DNA of 64,000 nt from Deltaproteobacteria bacterium (GCA_016190375.1 JACPQR010000184.1:1-64000), one strand, 5' to 3'. Shown: positions 28,555-37,139, counted from the stretch's first letter. Translations and numbers: made by a program. Notes: a model not told the origin generated them from the letters alone.

Positions 28555-29490
28555 TCAGCGGCCCGCGAGGACGCCGAGCGCCGTCTCGATCGCGTGGTGG
28601 ACGGGGTCGGCGGCAGCGAGGGCCGTCGCGCACGCGAGCGCGAGGAGCGCCGCGAGCGTCCGCGTGCGCGCGACATCGACTCGGGGAGGTGTCAGGAGCG
28701 CGGCGACCCGAGCGTCGGGCGTCGGCCCCTCGAACAGAGCCGCACAGACCGGGGCGGTGCGAAGGCGCACGACCGCGAGGATTGCTTCCGCGACGCGCAG
28801 TCGATCCCCGAGGGCCCGAGCCGCCGCCTCGTCGGCCGCGTGCTCCTGCGCGGCAGCGAGCTCACGAGCGATTCGCCGGTCGATCCCGGGGAGGTGAAAC
28901 GCGAGCGCGACCTTGGCCAGCGAGCGGACCAGGGGATCGCGGGTCGCGACGTGGGCGAGCTCGTGCGCGGTCACCGCGGCGAGATGTTCGGCCGGAATCC
29001 CGTCCGAGACGTAGGCGCGCGGGCGAACGAGACCGAGCGTGAACGCCACGGCCTCCGGCGAATGGATCGCGACCACCGGTCGATGAGAGTCGCCCATCTG
29101 GAGCAAGGCCTCGCCTCGTCGCGCCGCGACGATGCCCGTGGCGAACGACCACAGCGCGAGCGCGAGGCGAGCGAGCGGCCAGGCCGCGGCGATCCAGAGG
29201 ACGGCGGGGGGGGCGTGCGCATGGACCGGGCAGAGGTGCGGATGATGTCCCCCGTGACCGACGCAGTGATCCAGGCCCACGAGCCACGGCACCATCGCCG
29301 CACCGACGAACAACAGACCGGCCACGAGGGGGCTCGCGGCGAGCATCAAGGACAACCGCACACGTGCCGTCGGCGCCAGCCCCGCGGCCGACCGCGCGAG
29401 CAGCGGCACGGCGCATCCGCCGAAGGCAGAGACCGCGACCGTTGCAAGGCTGAACGCCGCGAGCGCGAGCACCATGAACGAGGCGTTCAT
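28555..29490 (-). CDS. M56-family membrane metalloprotease with Cys/His-rich loop (BlaR1-like, no penicillin-binding domain)
   Basis: A 311-residue membrane protein with four or more helices and the gluzincin motif HELAH (His176, Glu177, His180). It overlaps the repressor stop by 4 bases (ATGA). BlaR1/MecR1 proteins are about 600 residues and have an extracellular beta-lactam-binding domain; that is missing. Instead, between helices two and three, residues 75-92 contain seven His and two Cys (H75, C76, H79, H82, H83, H85, C87, H90, H92), a strong metal-binding signature on the predicted outer face. I infer that metal binding activates cleavage of the BlaI-like repressor and so induces the efflux genes behind it. 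Confidence 0.88.
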   Translation of the reverse strand: MNASFMVLALAAFSLATVAVSAFGGCAVPLLARSAAGLAPTARVRLSLMLAASPLVAGLLFVGAAMVPWLVGLDHCVGHGGHHPHLCPVHAHAPPAVLWIAAAWPLARLALALWSFATGIVAARRGEALLQMGDSHRPVVAIHSPEAVAFTLGLVRPRAYVSDGIPAEHLAAVTAHELAHVATRDPLVRSLAKVALAFHLPGIDRRIARELAAAQEHAADEAAARALGDRLRVAEAILAVVRLRTAPVCAALFEGPTPDARVAALLTPPRVDVARTRTLAALLALACATALAAADPVHHAIETALGVLAGR

Positions 29491-29897
29491 CGGGAGTCCT
29501 TGCGCGAACGGGCGCCGCGCCGCGCCGCGACGATCTCCTCGAGGCGCTCCAGCGCGCGGGAGTCTTGCGACGCGATCAGGTCCACGAAGGCAGTGAGGAC
29601 CCCGCGTTGCTGGAGCTCGCGCATGCCGCCGCCCGCCTCCAGCAGGCGGCGGGCGAAGTAGGCGTCGCGGTCCATCGCAGCCCTGTAGTGATAGGCGTGC
29701 GAGACCTTCCACCGCATGACCAGGCCCTTGCGGTGCAGCCGTTCCAGGGCCGACCCGACCGTGTTGACCGTGATGTGGCGGGGGGCGCCAACCTTCGCGT
29801 GGGTCTCGAGGACGTCCGCCTGACCGGCGGACCACAGGTGCTCGAGCACCGCCTCCTCCAGGTCGCCCAGGATCGGCATCACCTCGGGTCGCGTCAT
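29487..29897 (-). CDS. BlaI/MecI/CopY-family transcriptional repressor
   Basis: A 136-residue winged-helix repressor. The DNA-binding domain covers about 8-80 (ILGDLEEAVLEHLWSAG, then VNTVGSALERLHRKGLV). The C-terminal dimer region keeps the hydrophobic VLTAFVDLIA helix, where BlaI-type proteins are cut by their protease. There is no CopY-type Cys motif, so it should not bind copper itself; sensing would depend on the M56 protein. It is the first gene of a five-gene operon with the M56 protease and RND efflux genes. A palindrome overlapping the -35 box is the probable autoregulatory operator. Confidence 0.92.
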   Translation of the reverse strand: MTRPEVMPILGDLEEAVLEHLWSAGQADVLETHAKVGAPRHITVNTVGSALERLHRKGLVMRWKVSHAYHYRAAMDRDAYFARRLLEAGGGMRELQQRGVLTAFVDLIASQDSRALERLEEIVAARRGARSRKDSR

Positions 29898-29905
29898 CGG
29901 GGCGT

Positions 29906-29934
29906 AGAATGGTCGGCCAAATTCCGACTGTCAA
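29906..29934 (-). promoter_or_regulatory. Candidate promoter of the blaI-like/M56/RND operon, leaderless
   Basis: On the minus strand a perfect TTGACA (29929-29934), a 17-base spacer and CATTCT (29906-29911). Transcription should start near 29899, two bases before the ATG at 29897. There is no Shine-Dalgarno sequence. Confidence 0.5.
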
Positions 29935-29941
29935 TCGGAAT
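29921..29941. promoter_or_regulatory. Candidate BlaI-type operator over the -35 box
   Basis: A perfect inverted repeat with arms ATTCCGA (29921-29927) and TCGGAAT (29935-29941) around a 7-base spacer. The spacer contains the -35 hexamer TTGACA of the operon promoter (minus strand), so a bound dimer would block RNA polymerase. It differs from the TACA-2-TGTA core of known BlaI/MecI/CopY sites. Confidence 0.6.
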
Positions 29942-30207
29942 CTTCCTCCGGGGCGCTTCTCGCCGTGCCCTCGCGGCGGCGAATGCCCGCGCGAACGGCG
30001 TCGCGGCCGCGAGAGTCAGGGCGGAAGGCGTGCCCTCTGCGGTGACGCGACCCGATTCGAGCAGCACGACGCTTCGAGCGGTCGTTCCGGATGAAGCTGT
30101 CGGGCGAGCTCTGGGACTTCAGCGACTTCGAGGGCGAGGTCTCCCTGCATCTCGGGGTCGTCGGCGCCTTCTCAGCCTCACCCCCGGCGCGCCGCGATCC
30201 CCGCGTG
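29942..30207. other. Intergenic region without recognisable gene
   Basis: With the operator and promoter it makes a 310-base gap between the blaI-like start and the TetR stop. I see no convincing ORF, RNA or repeat in it. Short ORFs on both strands lack family resemblance. Confidence 0.5.
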
Positions 30208-30798
30208 CTAGACGGCCGCGAGCTGGCGTGCCAGCTCCTCGCCGGACGGCGGCGCGAACCCGGTCGGCGCTCGGAGGCCGATGACGCGGCGGCCAACCTG
30301 TGGGGCGAGCCCGAGCGCCATCGTCGCGATCGTGATCACGATCGGGTCATGGCGATCCGACACCTGCCCCGAGGCGAGGCCGTCCGCGACGGCGGCGAGC
30401 ACCAGCGGAAGATGGCCACGCGCAACACGTTCGATGATGCGGTCCATGCGCTTGGAGGACAGGAGGAGCTCGCGAACGACGATCCGCACCGCGGTGACCT
30501 CGTCCTCGCTCATCAACGCCAGCCTGGCGTACATGCGGTGGAGGCGCTCCTCGAAGGAAGCCCCAGGAGCGAGCGCCTTCGCCAGGTCGGCGACCAGGCG
30601 CGAGTAGGTCTCTTCCACCACGGCGAAGAACAGGTCGTCCTTGGTCGGGAAGTAGTAGTAGACCATCCCGATGCTCGTCCCGGCGTCGCTGGCGATCCTG
30701 CGCAGCGAGGCACCGTCCACGCCGTGCTCGAGGAAGCGGCGCCTCGCGGCCTGGACGATGCGCGGTGCGATGTCGCTTCGCGGTCGGGCCACGGTCAC
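30208..30798 (-). CDS. TetR-family transcriptional regulator
   Basis: About 196 residues. The N-terminal helix-turn-helix is clear (ILQAARRRFLEHGVDGASLRRIASDAG-like, with GMVYYYFPTKDDLF as recognition end), followed by an all-helical ligand domain. The most likely start is GTG 30798, which overlaps the permease stop (GTGA); a second GTG two codons on is possible. It is the last gene of the HlyD-ABC-ABC operon and probably represses it from the palindrome at the operon start, with the pumped compound or a relative as inducer. Confidence 0.9.
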   Translation of the reverse strand: MTVARPRSDIAPRIVQAARRRFLEHGVDGASLRRIASDAGTSIGMVYYYFPTKDDLFFAVVEETYSRLVADLAKALAPGASFEERLHRMYARLALMSEDEVTAVRIVVRELLLSSKRMDRIIERVARGHLPLVLAAVADGLASGQVSDRHDPIVITIATMALGLAPQVGRRVIGLRAPTGFAPPSGEELARQLAAV

Positions 30799-31934
30799 AC
30801 CAGCTTCTTCCGGAAGCGCAGGGAGGCGAGCGTCACGAGGGCGACGAAGATCGCTCCCATCCAGACGAGCTCGCTGGCGACGTCGGCGAAGCTCGATCCC
30901 TTGAGCGTGATGCCCCGGACGATCCGGAGGAAGTGAGTCAGGGGGAGCGCCTGTGCCAGCCATCGGGCGGGCTCCGGCATGGCCTCATAGGGAAACATGA
31001 AGCCGCTCAGGAGGATGTTCGGGAGCAGGAAGAAGAAGGACATCTGCATCGCCTGCTGCTGTGTCTTCGCCAGCGTCGAGAAGAAGAGCCCGAGGGCGAG
31101 GTTCGCGGCGATGAAGAGGAGCGCCAGGACGTAGAGGAGCGCGATCGAACCGACGAGCGGCACGTCGAAGACGAGCTTGCCCACCGCGAGGACCAGGGTC
31201 ATCTGGACGTAGCCGATCGCGACGTACGGGAAGATCTTGCCGAGGACGAGCTCGACCCTGCGGACCGGCGAGACGATGAGCTGCTCGAGCGTCCCGCGCT
31301 CCCGTTCGCGGGCCAGAGCCATCGACGTCAGCGCCACCATGGTCATCGTCAGGATGACGCCGACCAGGCCGGGGACGACGTACGTCGCCGTCCTCAAGTC
31401 CTGGTTGTACCAGGTGGTGGGCTCGACCTCGAGCGGCATGGGAACCGGCTGGCCACCGGACTCGACCATGCGCGCGACCAGGAGCTCCGAGGATCGCGCG
31501 GCCGCGAGCGACACGGCCGTGTTCGTCGCGCTGGCGACGGTCTGCGGATCGGACCCGTCGACGACGAGCTGGATCCGCGCGGTGCGACCGCGCGAGAGGT
31601 CCGACGAGTAGCGAGGAGGGACGACCAGCGCGACCCTCGCGGCGCCGGAGCGGAGCGCCCGCGAGATCTCGTCATAGCTCTCGACCTCGCCGACGAGCCG
31701 ATAGAAGCCCGTTGCCTCCATGCTCCGGGCGAAGTCGCGGGATGCTCGCGATCGGTCGTGGTCGAGGACGATCGTCGGAATGTGTCGGACGTCCGTGTTG
31801 ATGGCGTACCCGAACAGGAGGAGCTGCATGACCGGAAGGCCCGCCATCATGGCGAGCGTGAGGCGGTCGCGGCGGAGCTGCAGCAGCTCCTTCCGCGCGA
31901 TCGACGCGAACCGACCGGCGCTGAGCCCCCTCAC
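30795..31934 (-). CDS. ABC-2-type transporter permease
   Basis: A 379-residue permease of the YhhJ/YbhR type: an N-terminal helix, a periplasmic domain of about 150 residues, then five C-terminal helices with the ABC-2 motif region RERERGTLEQLIVSPV. The GTG start at 31934 overlaps the ATPase stop. It should form the membrane channel of a drug or lipid exporter with the ATPase and HlyD-like protein of the same operon. A longer in-frame ORF to 32447 is antisense-like read-through of the ATPase gene and not real. Confidence 0.92.
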   Translation of the reverse strand: MRGLSAGRFASIARKELLQLRRDRLTLAMMAGLPVMQLLLFGYAINTDVRHIPTIVLDHDRSRASRDFARSMEATGFYRLVGEVESYDEISRALRSGAARVALVVPPRYSSDLSRGRTARIQLVVDGSDPQTVASATNTAVSLAAARSSELLVARMVESGGQPVPMPLEVEPTTWYNQDLRTATYVVPGLVGVILTMTMVALTSMALARERERGTLEQLIVSPVRRVELVLGKIFPYVAIGYVQMTLVLAVGKLVFDVPLVGSIALLYVLALLFIAANLALGLFFSTLAKTQQQAMQMSFFFLLPNILLSGFMFPYEAMPEPARWLAQALPLTHFLRIVRGITLKGSSFADVASELVWMGAIFVALVTLASLRFRKKLV

Positions 31935-32869
31935 GACGCACGCTCCTGCGAGCGCACGACGGACACGAAGGCGTCCTCCACGGTCGTGCGGGTCGACCTC
32001 GACTCGAGAACGCGCACCCCGCGTGGGCCCAGGACCTCCAGCGCCAGCGCTTCGGGATCGGCTCCGCCCCGCGCGGCCACGCGAAGGTCGTTGCCGAAGT
32101 GAGCCACCTCGTCGACGCCGGGGTGCTCGCGCAACGCAAGTGCGGCGTCCAGCGGTCGGTCGACTCGAACCTCGGCCACGCGCAGGCCCCGGCGCGAGAC
32201 GACCTGTGCGGGCGTGCCGACGTCGAGGAGCGATCCTCCGAAGATGAACGCGATCCTGTGGCACCGCTCGGCCTCGTCCATGTAGTGCGTCGTCACGAGG
32301 ACCGTCGTGCCGCCGCTGGAGATCCGGTGGATCTGGTCCCAGAACTCGCGACGGCTCACGGGGTCGACGCCCGCGGTCGGCTCGTCGAGGAACAAGAGCG
32401 GAGGCTGGTGGATGGTCGCGCACGCGAGCGCCACGCGCTGCTTCCACCCGCCGGAGAGGGTTCCCGCGATCTGGCGGCGTCGCGCGTCGAGCCCGGTCGT
32501 CCTGGCTACCTCGTCGATGCGCGTACGCCGCGCGCGCCGTCCGATGCCGTAGATCCCCGAATAGAACGCGAGATTCTCCTCGACGGTCAGGTCCTCGTAG
32601 AGGCTGAAGCGCTGGGTCATGTACCCGATGCGCTCCTTGATCCTCTCCGGCTCGCGCTGGATGTCGTAACCGACGACCGTTCCCCGTCCGCCCGACGGAT
32701 CGAGGATCCCGCAGAGCATCCTGATGGTCGTGCTCTTGCCGGCGCCGTTCGGGCCGAGCACGCCGAAGATCTCGCCGCGCTCGACGTCGAGTGACACGTC
32801 ACGTACGGCGACGAGCTCGCCGAACCGGCGGGAGAGATGCTCGGTGTGGACGACGACCTCGGAGGTCAT
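31931..32869 (-). CDS. ABC transporter ATP-binding protein
   Basis: A 312-residue ATPase. Walker A GPNGAGKST is near residue 40, the signature appears as LSGGW (Trp in place of Gln), Walker B LLFLDEPTAGVD, and the switch His in TTHYMDEAERC. The C-terminal 80 residues resemble the regulatory extension of YbhF/DrrA-like exporters. Start ATG 32869 overlaps the end of the HlyD-like gene by 4 bases. It energises the exporter encoded by its neighbours. Confidence 0.95.
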   Translation of the reverse strand: MTSEVVVHTEHLSRRFGELVAVRDVSLDVERGEIFGVLGPNGAGKSTTIRMLCGILDPSGGRGTVVGYDIQREPERIKERIGYMTQRFSLYEDLTVEENLAFYSGIYGIGRRARRTRIDEVARTTGLDARRRQIAGTLSGGWKQRVALACATIHQPPLLFLDEPTAGVDPVSRREFWDQIHRISSGGTTVLVTTHYMDEAERCHRIAFIFGGSLLDVGTPAQVVSRRGLRVAEVRVDRPLDAALALREHPGVDEVAHFGNDLRVAARGGADPEALALEVLGPRGVRVLESRSTRTTVEDAFVSVVRSQERAS

Positions 32870-33840
32870 TCGCGCACCAGCGTGACGAAGGCCGGAACGC
32901 CGGCGCGCAAGAGCTCGCGCGGGTCTTCGACACGGACCCGCACGCGGACCACGATGTTCGGTCGCTCTCGCTCGCTGAAGAGGAACCGCGGCGTGAACTC
33001 GGTCCTCTGGCTGACGTTCTCGACGCGACCACCCAGAGCCCGCGGGAACGAGTCGACGCGGATCCGCGCCGCCGCGCCGACGCGAACGCCACCGACGTTC
33101 TGCTGGGGCACGAACACGTCGACGAACGGGTGGGCGGCATCGGCGATCGTCACGACCGGCGCGCCGGGAGCGACGACCTCACCTTCCCTGAAGTGGACGT
33201 CGAGGACGGTGCCTCCGACCGGGGCGGCGAGGACGTACCTGGAGAGGCGCGTGTCGATCGCGGCGACCGCCGCGGTCGCGGCTAGGACGCGCTCCTCGGC
33301 GGCCGAGACCTCCTCCGATCGAGCGCCTCGCCGAACCAGAGCCAGCTTCTGCTCGACTGCCTGCCTCTGGGCCTGGGCTCGGCCGAGCTCGCGCTCGAGA
33401 TCCTCGACCTGCGCGGATGGAGCCACGCCGCGCGCGGTCAGCTCGCGCTGCCGCTCCAGCCTCTGCGTCAGGAGCTCCTCGGCCGCCTGCGCAGCCCGCA
33501 GCTCCGCGGCCGTTCCCCGGACCTCCTCGCCTCGCGCGCCCGCGCGCACGATCGCGAGCTGCGCCTGAGCCGCGCGCTGCTCGGCCGCGCGAGCCTCGCG
33601 CACGGGACGCTCCAGCCCGTCGTCGATCCTTCCGATCGGCGCGCCGGGCTCGACTCTCGAACCCCGGTCCACGTGAAGCTCGACCAGCCTCCCGCCGACC
33701 TCGAAGCCTATCGATCGCTCGTCGAGCTCGACGACGCCCTGAAAGGCCTCGGGCTCCTCGACCCGTGACCAGCCGTCGCATGCGGCCCCGACGATCGCCG
33801 CGGCGAACGCCGCGAGCGCTATCAGGGAATTCTTTATCAT
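32866..33840 (-). CDS. HlyD-family periplasmic adaptor lipoprotein
   Basis: About 324 residues from ATG 33840. Residues 1-21 are a lipoprotein signal (acylation in GAACDG). A biotinyl/lipoyl-like segment (VGGRLVELHVDRGSRVEPG), a coiled-coil hairpin rich in Ala, Glu and Arg (about 80-195) and a C-terminal barrel follow, as in YbhG/HlyD adaptors. The start is chosen because a consensus-like promoter lies immediately upstream and would give an mRNA beginning at this ATG; an ATG 12 codons earlier would lie inside the promoter. First gene of the HlyD-ABC-ABC-TetR operon. Confidence 0.9.
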   Translation of the reverse strand: MIKNSLIALAAFAAAIVGAACDGWSRVEEPEAFQGVVELDERSIGFEVGGRLVELHVDRGSRVEPGAPIGRIDDGLERPVREARAAEQRAAQAQLAIVRAGARGEEVRGTAAELRAAQAAEELLTQRLERQRELTARGVAPSAQVEDLERELGRAQAQRQAVEQKLALVRRGARSEEVSAAEERVLAATAAVAAIDTRLSRYVLAAPVGGTVLDVHFREGEVVAPGAPVVTIADAAHPFVDVFVPQQNVGGVRVGAAARIRVDSFPRALGGRVENVSQRTEFTPRFLFSERERPNIVVRVRVRVEDPRELLRAGVPAFVTLVRE

Positions 33841-33851
33841 GCGACTGATAA
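33834..33851. promoter_or_regulatory. Candidate TetR operator at the hlyD-like start
   Basis: Perfect inverted repeat TTATCA (33834-33839), 6-base spacer, TGATAA (33846-33851). It covers the start codon, the predicted transcription start and part of the -10 box of the operon, an ideal place for repression by the TetR encoded at the operon end. Confidence 0.55.
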
Positions 33852-33876
33852 TAGAATCGCCAGACCCGCCCTGCAA
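33848..33876 (-). promoter_or_regulatory. Candidate promoter of the HlyD-ABC-TetR operon, leaderless
   Basis: On the minus strand TTGCAG (33871-33876), exactly 17 bases, TATTAT (33848-33853). The transcription start is expected at about 33841, next to the ATG at 33840. No Shine-Dalgarno sequence is possible in such an mRNA. Confidence 0.55.
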
Positions 33877-33923
33877 CGTTTTTCGCCTCGGAGCCGCCCA
33901 AGAGGTGTCGAATAGGCTCCGAA

Positions 33924-34874
33924 ATGGTCTTCCTTCCTTCCCGCCTTCCTGTTCATCTCCTCCGGCGAACGGCGTTCGCGCTCTGCTTCGTGGCCGCGGT
34001 CGGTTCGGGTTGCAGCGAGGGCTCCGAGGCGAAGGGCAATCTGCCCGAGGCCGAGGGGGTCGGGCTCCCGCCCGATCGCGACCTCGCGGCGATCTGGATC
34101 GATCCGGATGGGATCGGCCTCGACCGCGCGGGAGCTGCGGAAGGTGGCCGCCAGAAGGCGGTGAAGCTCGCGGGATTCCGCGTCACGGGCGAGGTCCAGC
34201 GTGGCCCGCTCTTGCTTCCGTCCCTGCTCGAGGCCCTTCGAGCCCAGGCGACGTCAGCGATGGCGCTTCGAGCTCACCGCGACGCGCCCTTCGAGATCGT
34301 TGCGCGCGTGCTCTACACCGCGCGCCGGGCGGGGCTCGACAGAGCAGGGATCTTCGCGGTCGTGCAGACCTCGCATGGGACGCGCGAGCTCCCGATCGTC
34401 GTCCCGCCTCCCTGCCCGATCGACACGGGCGGCGCCGGGACCTGCTGCCTCGCTCCTCAGGTCCGCGTGCTCGGGTCGGGGCTCGAGGTCCAGGCTGCGC
34501 TCGCCTGGCGCTCCGAGTGCAACGACCTCGCCGTGACGCGCGACGGCAGACTCATGGCTCACGGTTGCGAGACCAGCGCGCCCGCGTGGGGCGGAAGGGT
34601 CGCCCAGATCGCGCCCGGCGTCTGTCCGACCCTCCCCGCGAAGTCCGGCGGGGTCGATCGGCAGGGGTTGTCGGCGCTCCTGAGGCGGCTCCAGGAGCGA
34701 ACGAGGCCCTGCAATCGCGCTCTCATCGCACCCGAGCGAAGGACCCCCTGGGCGGAGGTCGCCTCGATCATGGCGCTCCTGTACGTCGAGGGCCATCACT
34801 CCCTCGAGTTCGGGCTGTCCGAGGAGATGGGACTCGCGGACTGCTCCCGTGGCGTGGTCGTGGAGTCGCGGTGA
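33924..34874 (+). CDS. Lipoprotein with possible ExbD-like periplasmic region
   Basis: A 316-residue lipoprotein with a signal ending VGSGCSEG. Residues about 85-150 (FEIVARVLYTARRAGLDRAG) resemble the periplasmic half of ExbD/TolR proteins, but the membrane helix and its Asp are missing. Eight or more Cys in the C-terminal part could form disulfides. The GTG of the CPBP protease overlaps its stop, so the two are co-translated. The ExbD resemblance is tentative; otherwise unknown. Confidence 0.78.
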   Translation: MVFLPSRLPVHLLRRTAFALCFVAAVGSGCSEGSEAKGNLPEAEGVGLPPDRDLAAIWIDPDGIGLDRAGAAEGGRQKAVKLAGFRVTGEVQRGPLLLPSLLEALRAQATSAMALRAHRDAPFEIVARVLYTARRAGLDRAGIFAVVQTSHGTRELPIVVPPPCPIDTGGAGTCCLAPQVRVLGSGLEVQAALAWRSECNDLAVTRDGRLMAHGCETSAPAWGGRVAQIAPGVCPTLPAKSGGVDRQGLSALLRRLQERTRPCNRALIAPERRTPWAEVASIMALLYVEGHHSLEFGLSEEMGLADCSRGVVVESR

Positions 34875-36178
34875 GCTCCTTCTTCCTCAGGCGTCGTCCA
34901 GATGATGGAATCGAGGGTCCGCTCGAGGCCGCCGATCTGCGCGGGAGGCTCGGCGGCGACTCGAGCGTGTCGATCGAGCCGCAGGGTCCCTTCGTCGCAG
35001 CGCGCGACCTCTGCGCCGTAGGCTCGAGGACGGCGGTCCGCCTCGCGGAGTCGCTGGAGCTTCCCGCGCCGGCCGTGACCGGTCCGCTCAGGGTGCTCGT
35101 CGCCTGGGTCGTGGCCGTCGACCTGCTCGCCGCCGTCGGTATCGGCGCGGCGCTCTGGGCGGAGACCCAGACCCGAGCCTCCTGGAGCGGCTTCGCGGTC
35201 GTGGCCGCGCTAGCCCTCGCGGCCTCTCTGCTGGCGATGGGGCACAGGAACGCGCTGGCATTCGCGGCGCTCGTCTCGCTGGCCGTCGCCTCCCAGGGCG
35301 CCGTGGCAGCCTCGGCACGTGGCGGCGGCTCATGGATCTGGCCTGCCGCGCACGCGGCGGCCGCGGTCCAGTCGGCGCTGCTCGCGGTCCTGCTCTGGCG
35401 GCGACGCCGGGTGCTCGAGCGCGCGCTCGGAATCCCCCGCGGCTCGAGATCGCCGGCCGCCGATGCTCCGGGGCTCGCGGCGGCGCTCGTCGCCTTCGGG
35501 AGCGCCTACGCCCTGTACGCCTGCATCGTCTTCGCCTACCACCGCGCCGTCTATCCCCGCGCACACGCGCCGATCACGCTGGTCGTCTGGGGGACCGGGG
35601 CCGGGGCGATGGCCGTCCGCGCGAGCCTCTATCTGCTCCTGGCGATCGCGGCGATGTGGCTCCTGTACGCGACGGGCGGCTCGAGATCACGGGTGATCGA
35701 CGGCCTCGGGCTCCGATTCTCGAAGCTCGCGTCCACGCTCCTCGCAGCCGCGATGCTCTTCTGCGCGGTCTTCCTGGGGCTCGCGGCGATCGACTCGCTC
35801 ATGACGCTCCTCGCCAGCGCGGGTCCCGCGCCCGAGGCCGTCGCGAGCTTCCGCCAGACCCTCGGCGAGGAGGCGAGCCGCTCGTCGTCGGCGGCGCCGA
35901 GCCCCGCAGTCCTCCTCTACGCCGGCTTCCTCGGGCCCGTCGCCGAGGAGCTCGTCTTCCGTGGCGTCCTGTATTCGGCCCTGCGCCGTCGCCTACCGAA
36001 CGCGGCCGCCATCGCCTGCAGCGCGCTCGCTTTCGCCGCGCTGCACCCCTACCAGGCGGCGCTGTTCCAGGTCGCCATCGTGGGCGTCCTCTTCGCCTCC
36101 GCGTACGATCGAACGCGATCGCTGTGGCCGTCGATCCTCGCCCACTCGGCCTGGAACCTGGTCCTGACCCTCGGGTGA
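34871..36178 (+). CDS. CPBP-family intramembrane metalloprotease with N-terminal soluble domain
   Basis: 435 residues from GTG 34871, overlapping the upstream stop (GTGA). Residues 1-50 look like a degenerate GYF_2-type domain (FLRR..EGPLEAADLRGRL). Eight or so membrane helices follow. The CPBP (Abi/CAAX-protease-like) motifs are intact: EELVFRG, FAALHP and AHSAWN. CPBP proteases include the myxosortases that process MYXO-CTERM proteins; one such protein lies 5 kb away, but this gene is not clearly in that subgroup. It ends 4 bases before the convergent dehydratase. Confidence 0.9.
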   Translation: MSSFFLRRRPDDGIEGPLEAADLRGRLGGDSSVSIEPQGPFVAARDLCAVGSRTAVRLAESLELPAPAVTGPLRVLVAWVVAVDLLAAVGIGAALWAETQTRASWSGFAVVAALALAASLLAMGHRNALAFAALVSLAVASQGAVAASARGGGSWIWPAAHAAAAVQSALLAVLLWRRRRVLERALGIPRGSRSPAADAPGLAAALVAFGSAYALYACIVFAYHRAVYPRAHAPITLVVWGTGAGAMAVRASLYLLLAIAAMWLLYATGGSRSRVIDGLGLRFSKLASTLLAAAMLFCAVFLGLAAIDSLMTLLASAGPAPEAVASFRQTLGEEASRSSSAAPSPAVLLYAGFLGPVAEELVFRGVLYSALRRRLPNAAAIACSALAFAALHPYQAALFQVAIVGVLFASAYDRTRSLWPSILAHSAWNLVLTLG

Positions 36179-36182
36179 CCGG

Positions 36183-37139
36183 TCAGCCTCGCTCCAGGAG
36201 CGCGTCGCAGAGCACCCCCGGAGCGACGTTCCCACCGCTCAGGATGACCGCGACGTTGCCCGGCGAGCTGATCCTTCCCATGAGCAGCGCCGCCACGCCG
36301 AGGGCGCCCGTGGGCTCGACGACGAGCCTGGCGCGAAGCGCGCAGAGCCGGACGGCCTCGAGGAGGGCTTCGTCGGGAACGGTGACGATGTCCTCGAGCC
36401 GCTCGCGGATGATCGCGAATGGAAGCTCGCCGAGCGCGATGGTCCGCGCGCCGTCGGCGATCGTGCGGGGCGGATCGATCGTGCAGATGTGACCGGCGCG
36501 AAGCGACGCCTGCCCGTCGGCGCCGGCTTCGGGCTCCACGCCGAAGACCCGGACGCCGGCCTTCATCGAGGTCACCGCGAGCGCCACACCAGCGGTCAGA
36601 CCACCTCCGCCCGTCGGCACGACCACCGTGTCCACCTCCGGCCAGTCCTCCACGATCTCGAGGCCGACGGTGCCCTGCCCAGCGATCACCAGCGGATCAT
36701 CGAATGGCGGAACCAGCGTCGCACCGGTCTCGTCCGCGATCTTCCGGGCAACCGTGCCCCGGGTCGCGACGGTCACGTTCCCGTCCTGGATCACGTCCGC
36801 GCCGTAGGACCTCGTCGCAGCGACCTTGTGCGCCATCGAGTCCTGGGGCATGACGATCGTCGCCCGCGTGCCCAGGATCCGGGCGGCCAGCGCCACGGCC
36901 TGCGCATGATTGCCCGACGAGAAGGCCACCAGCCCACGCGACCTCTCCTCCTCGGTCAGCGACAGGGCCTTGTTCATGGCACCGCGGATCTTGAACGCGC
37001 CCGCCCGCTGCAGGCTCTCGGCCTTCAGACGGACCGTCGCCGATGCGCGTTCGGAGATCGACCGGGAAGCGAACAGCGGCGTTCGGTGGACGAGCTCGGC
37101 GATCCGTTCGCGGGCGGTGAGGATGTCTGCAAGGTTCAT
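36183..37139 (-). CDS. Threonine/serine dehydratase (PLP, catabolic type)
   Basis: 318 residues of a fold-type II PLP enzyme that deaminates threonine or serine to the 2-oxoacid, with serine racemase as a close alternative. The PLP lysine lies in AGAFKIRGAMN, the phosphate-binding loop in VPTGGGGLTAG, and SSGNHAQAVALAA is typical. There is no C-terminal regulatory ACT domain, so it is the short, non-feedback type. The start at 37139 is chosen over a longer in-frame ORF on homology grounds. It is divergent from the Hsp70-like gene with 66 bases between. Confidence 0.93.
   Translation of the reverse strand: MNLADILTARERIAELVHRTPLFASRSISERASATVRLKAESLQRAGAFKIRGAMNKALSLTEEERSRGLVAFSSGNHAQAVALAARILGTRATIVMPQDSMAHKVAATRSYGADVIQDGNVTVATRGTVARKIADETGATLVPPFDDPLVIAGQGTVGLEIVEDWPEVDTVVVPTGGGGLTAGVALAVTSMKAGVRVFGVEPEAGADGQASLRAGHICTIDPPRTIADGARTIALGELPFAIIRERLEDIVTVPDEALLEAVRLCALRARLVVEPTGALGVAALLMGRISSPGNVAVILSGGNVAPGVLCDALLERG

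Noticed and set aside
30091..30936. 281-codon plus-strand ORF over the TetR gene
   Set aside because: Antisense shadow of the TetR reading frame; no family resemblance.
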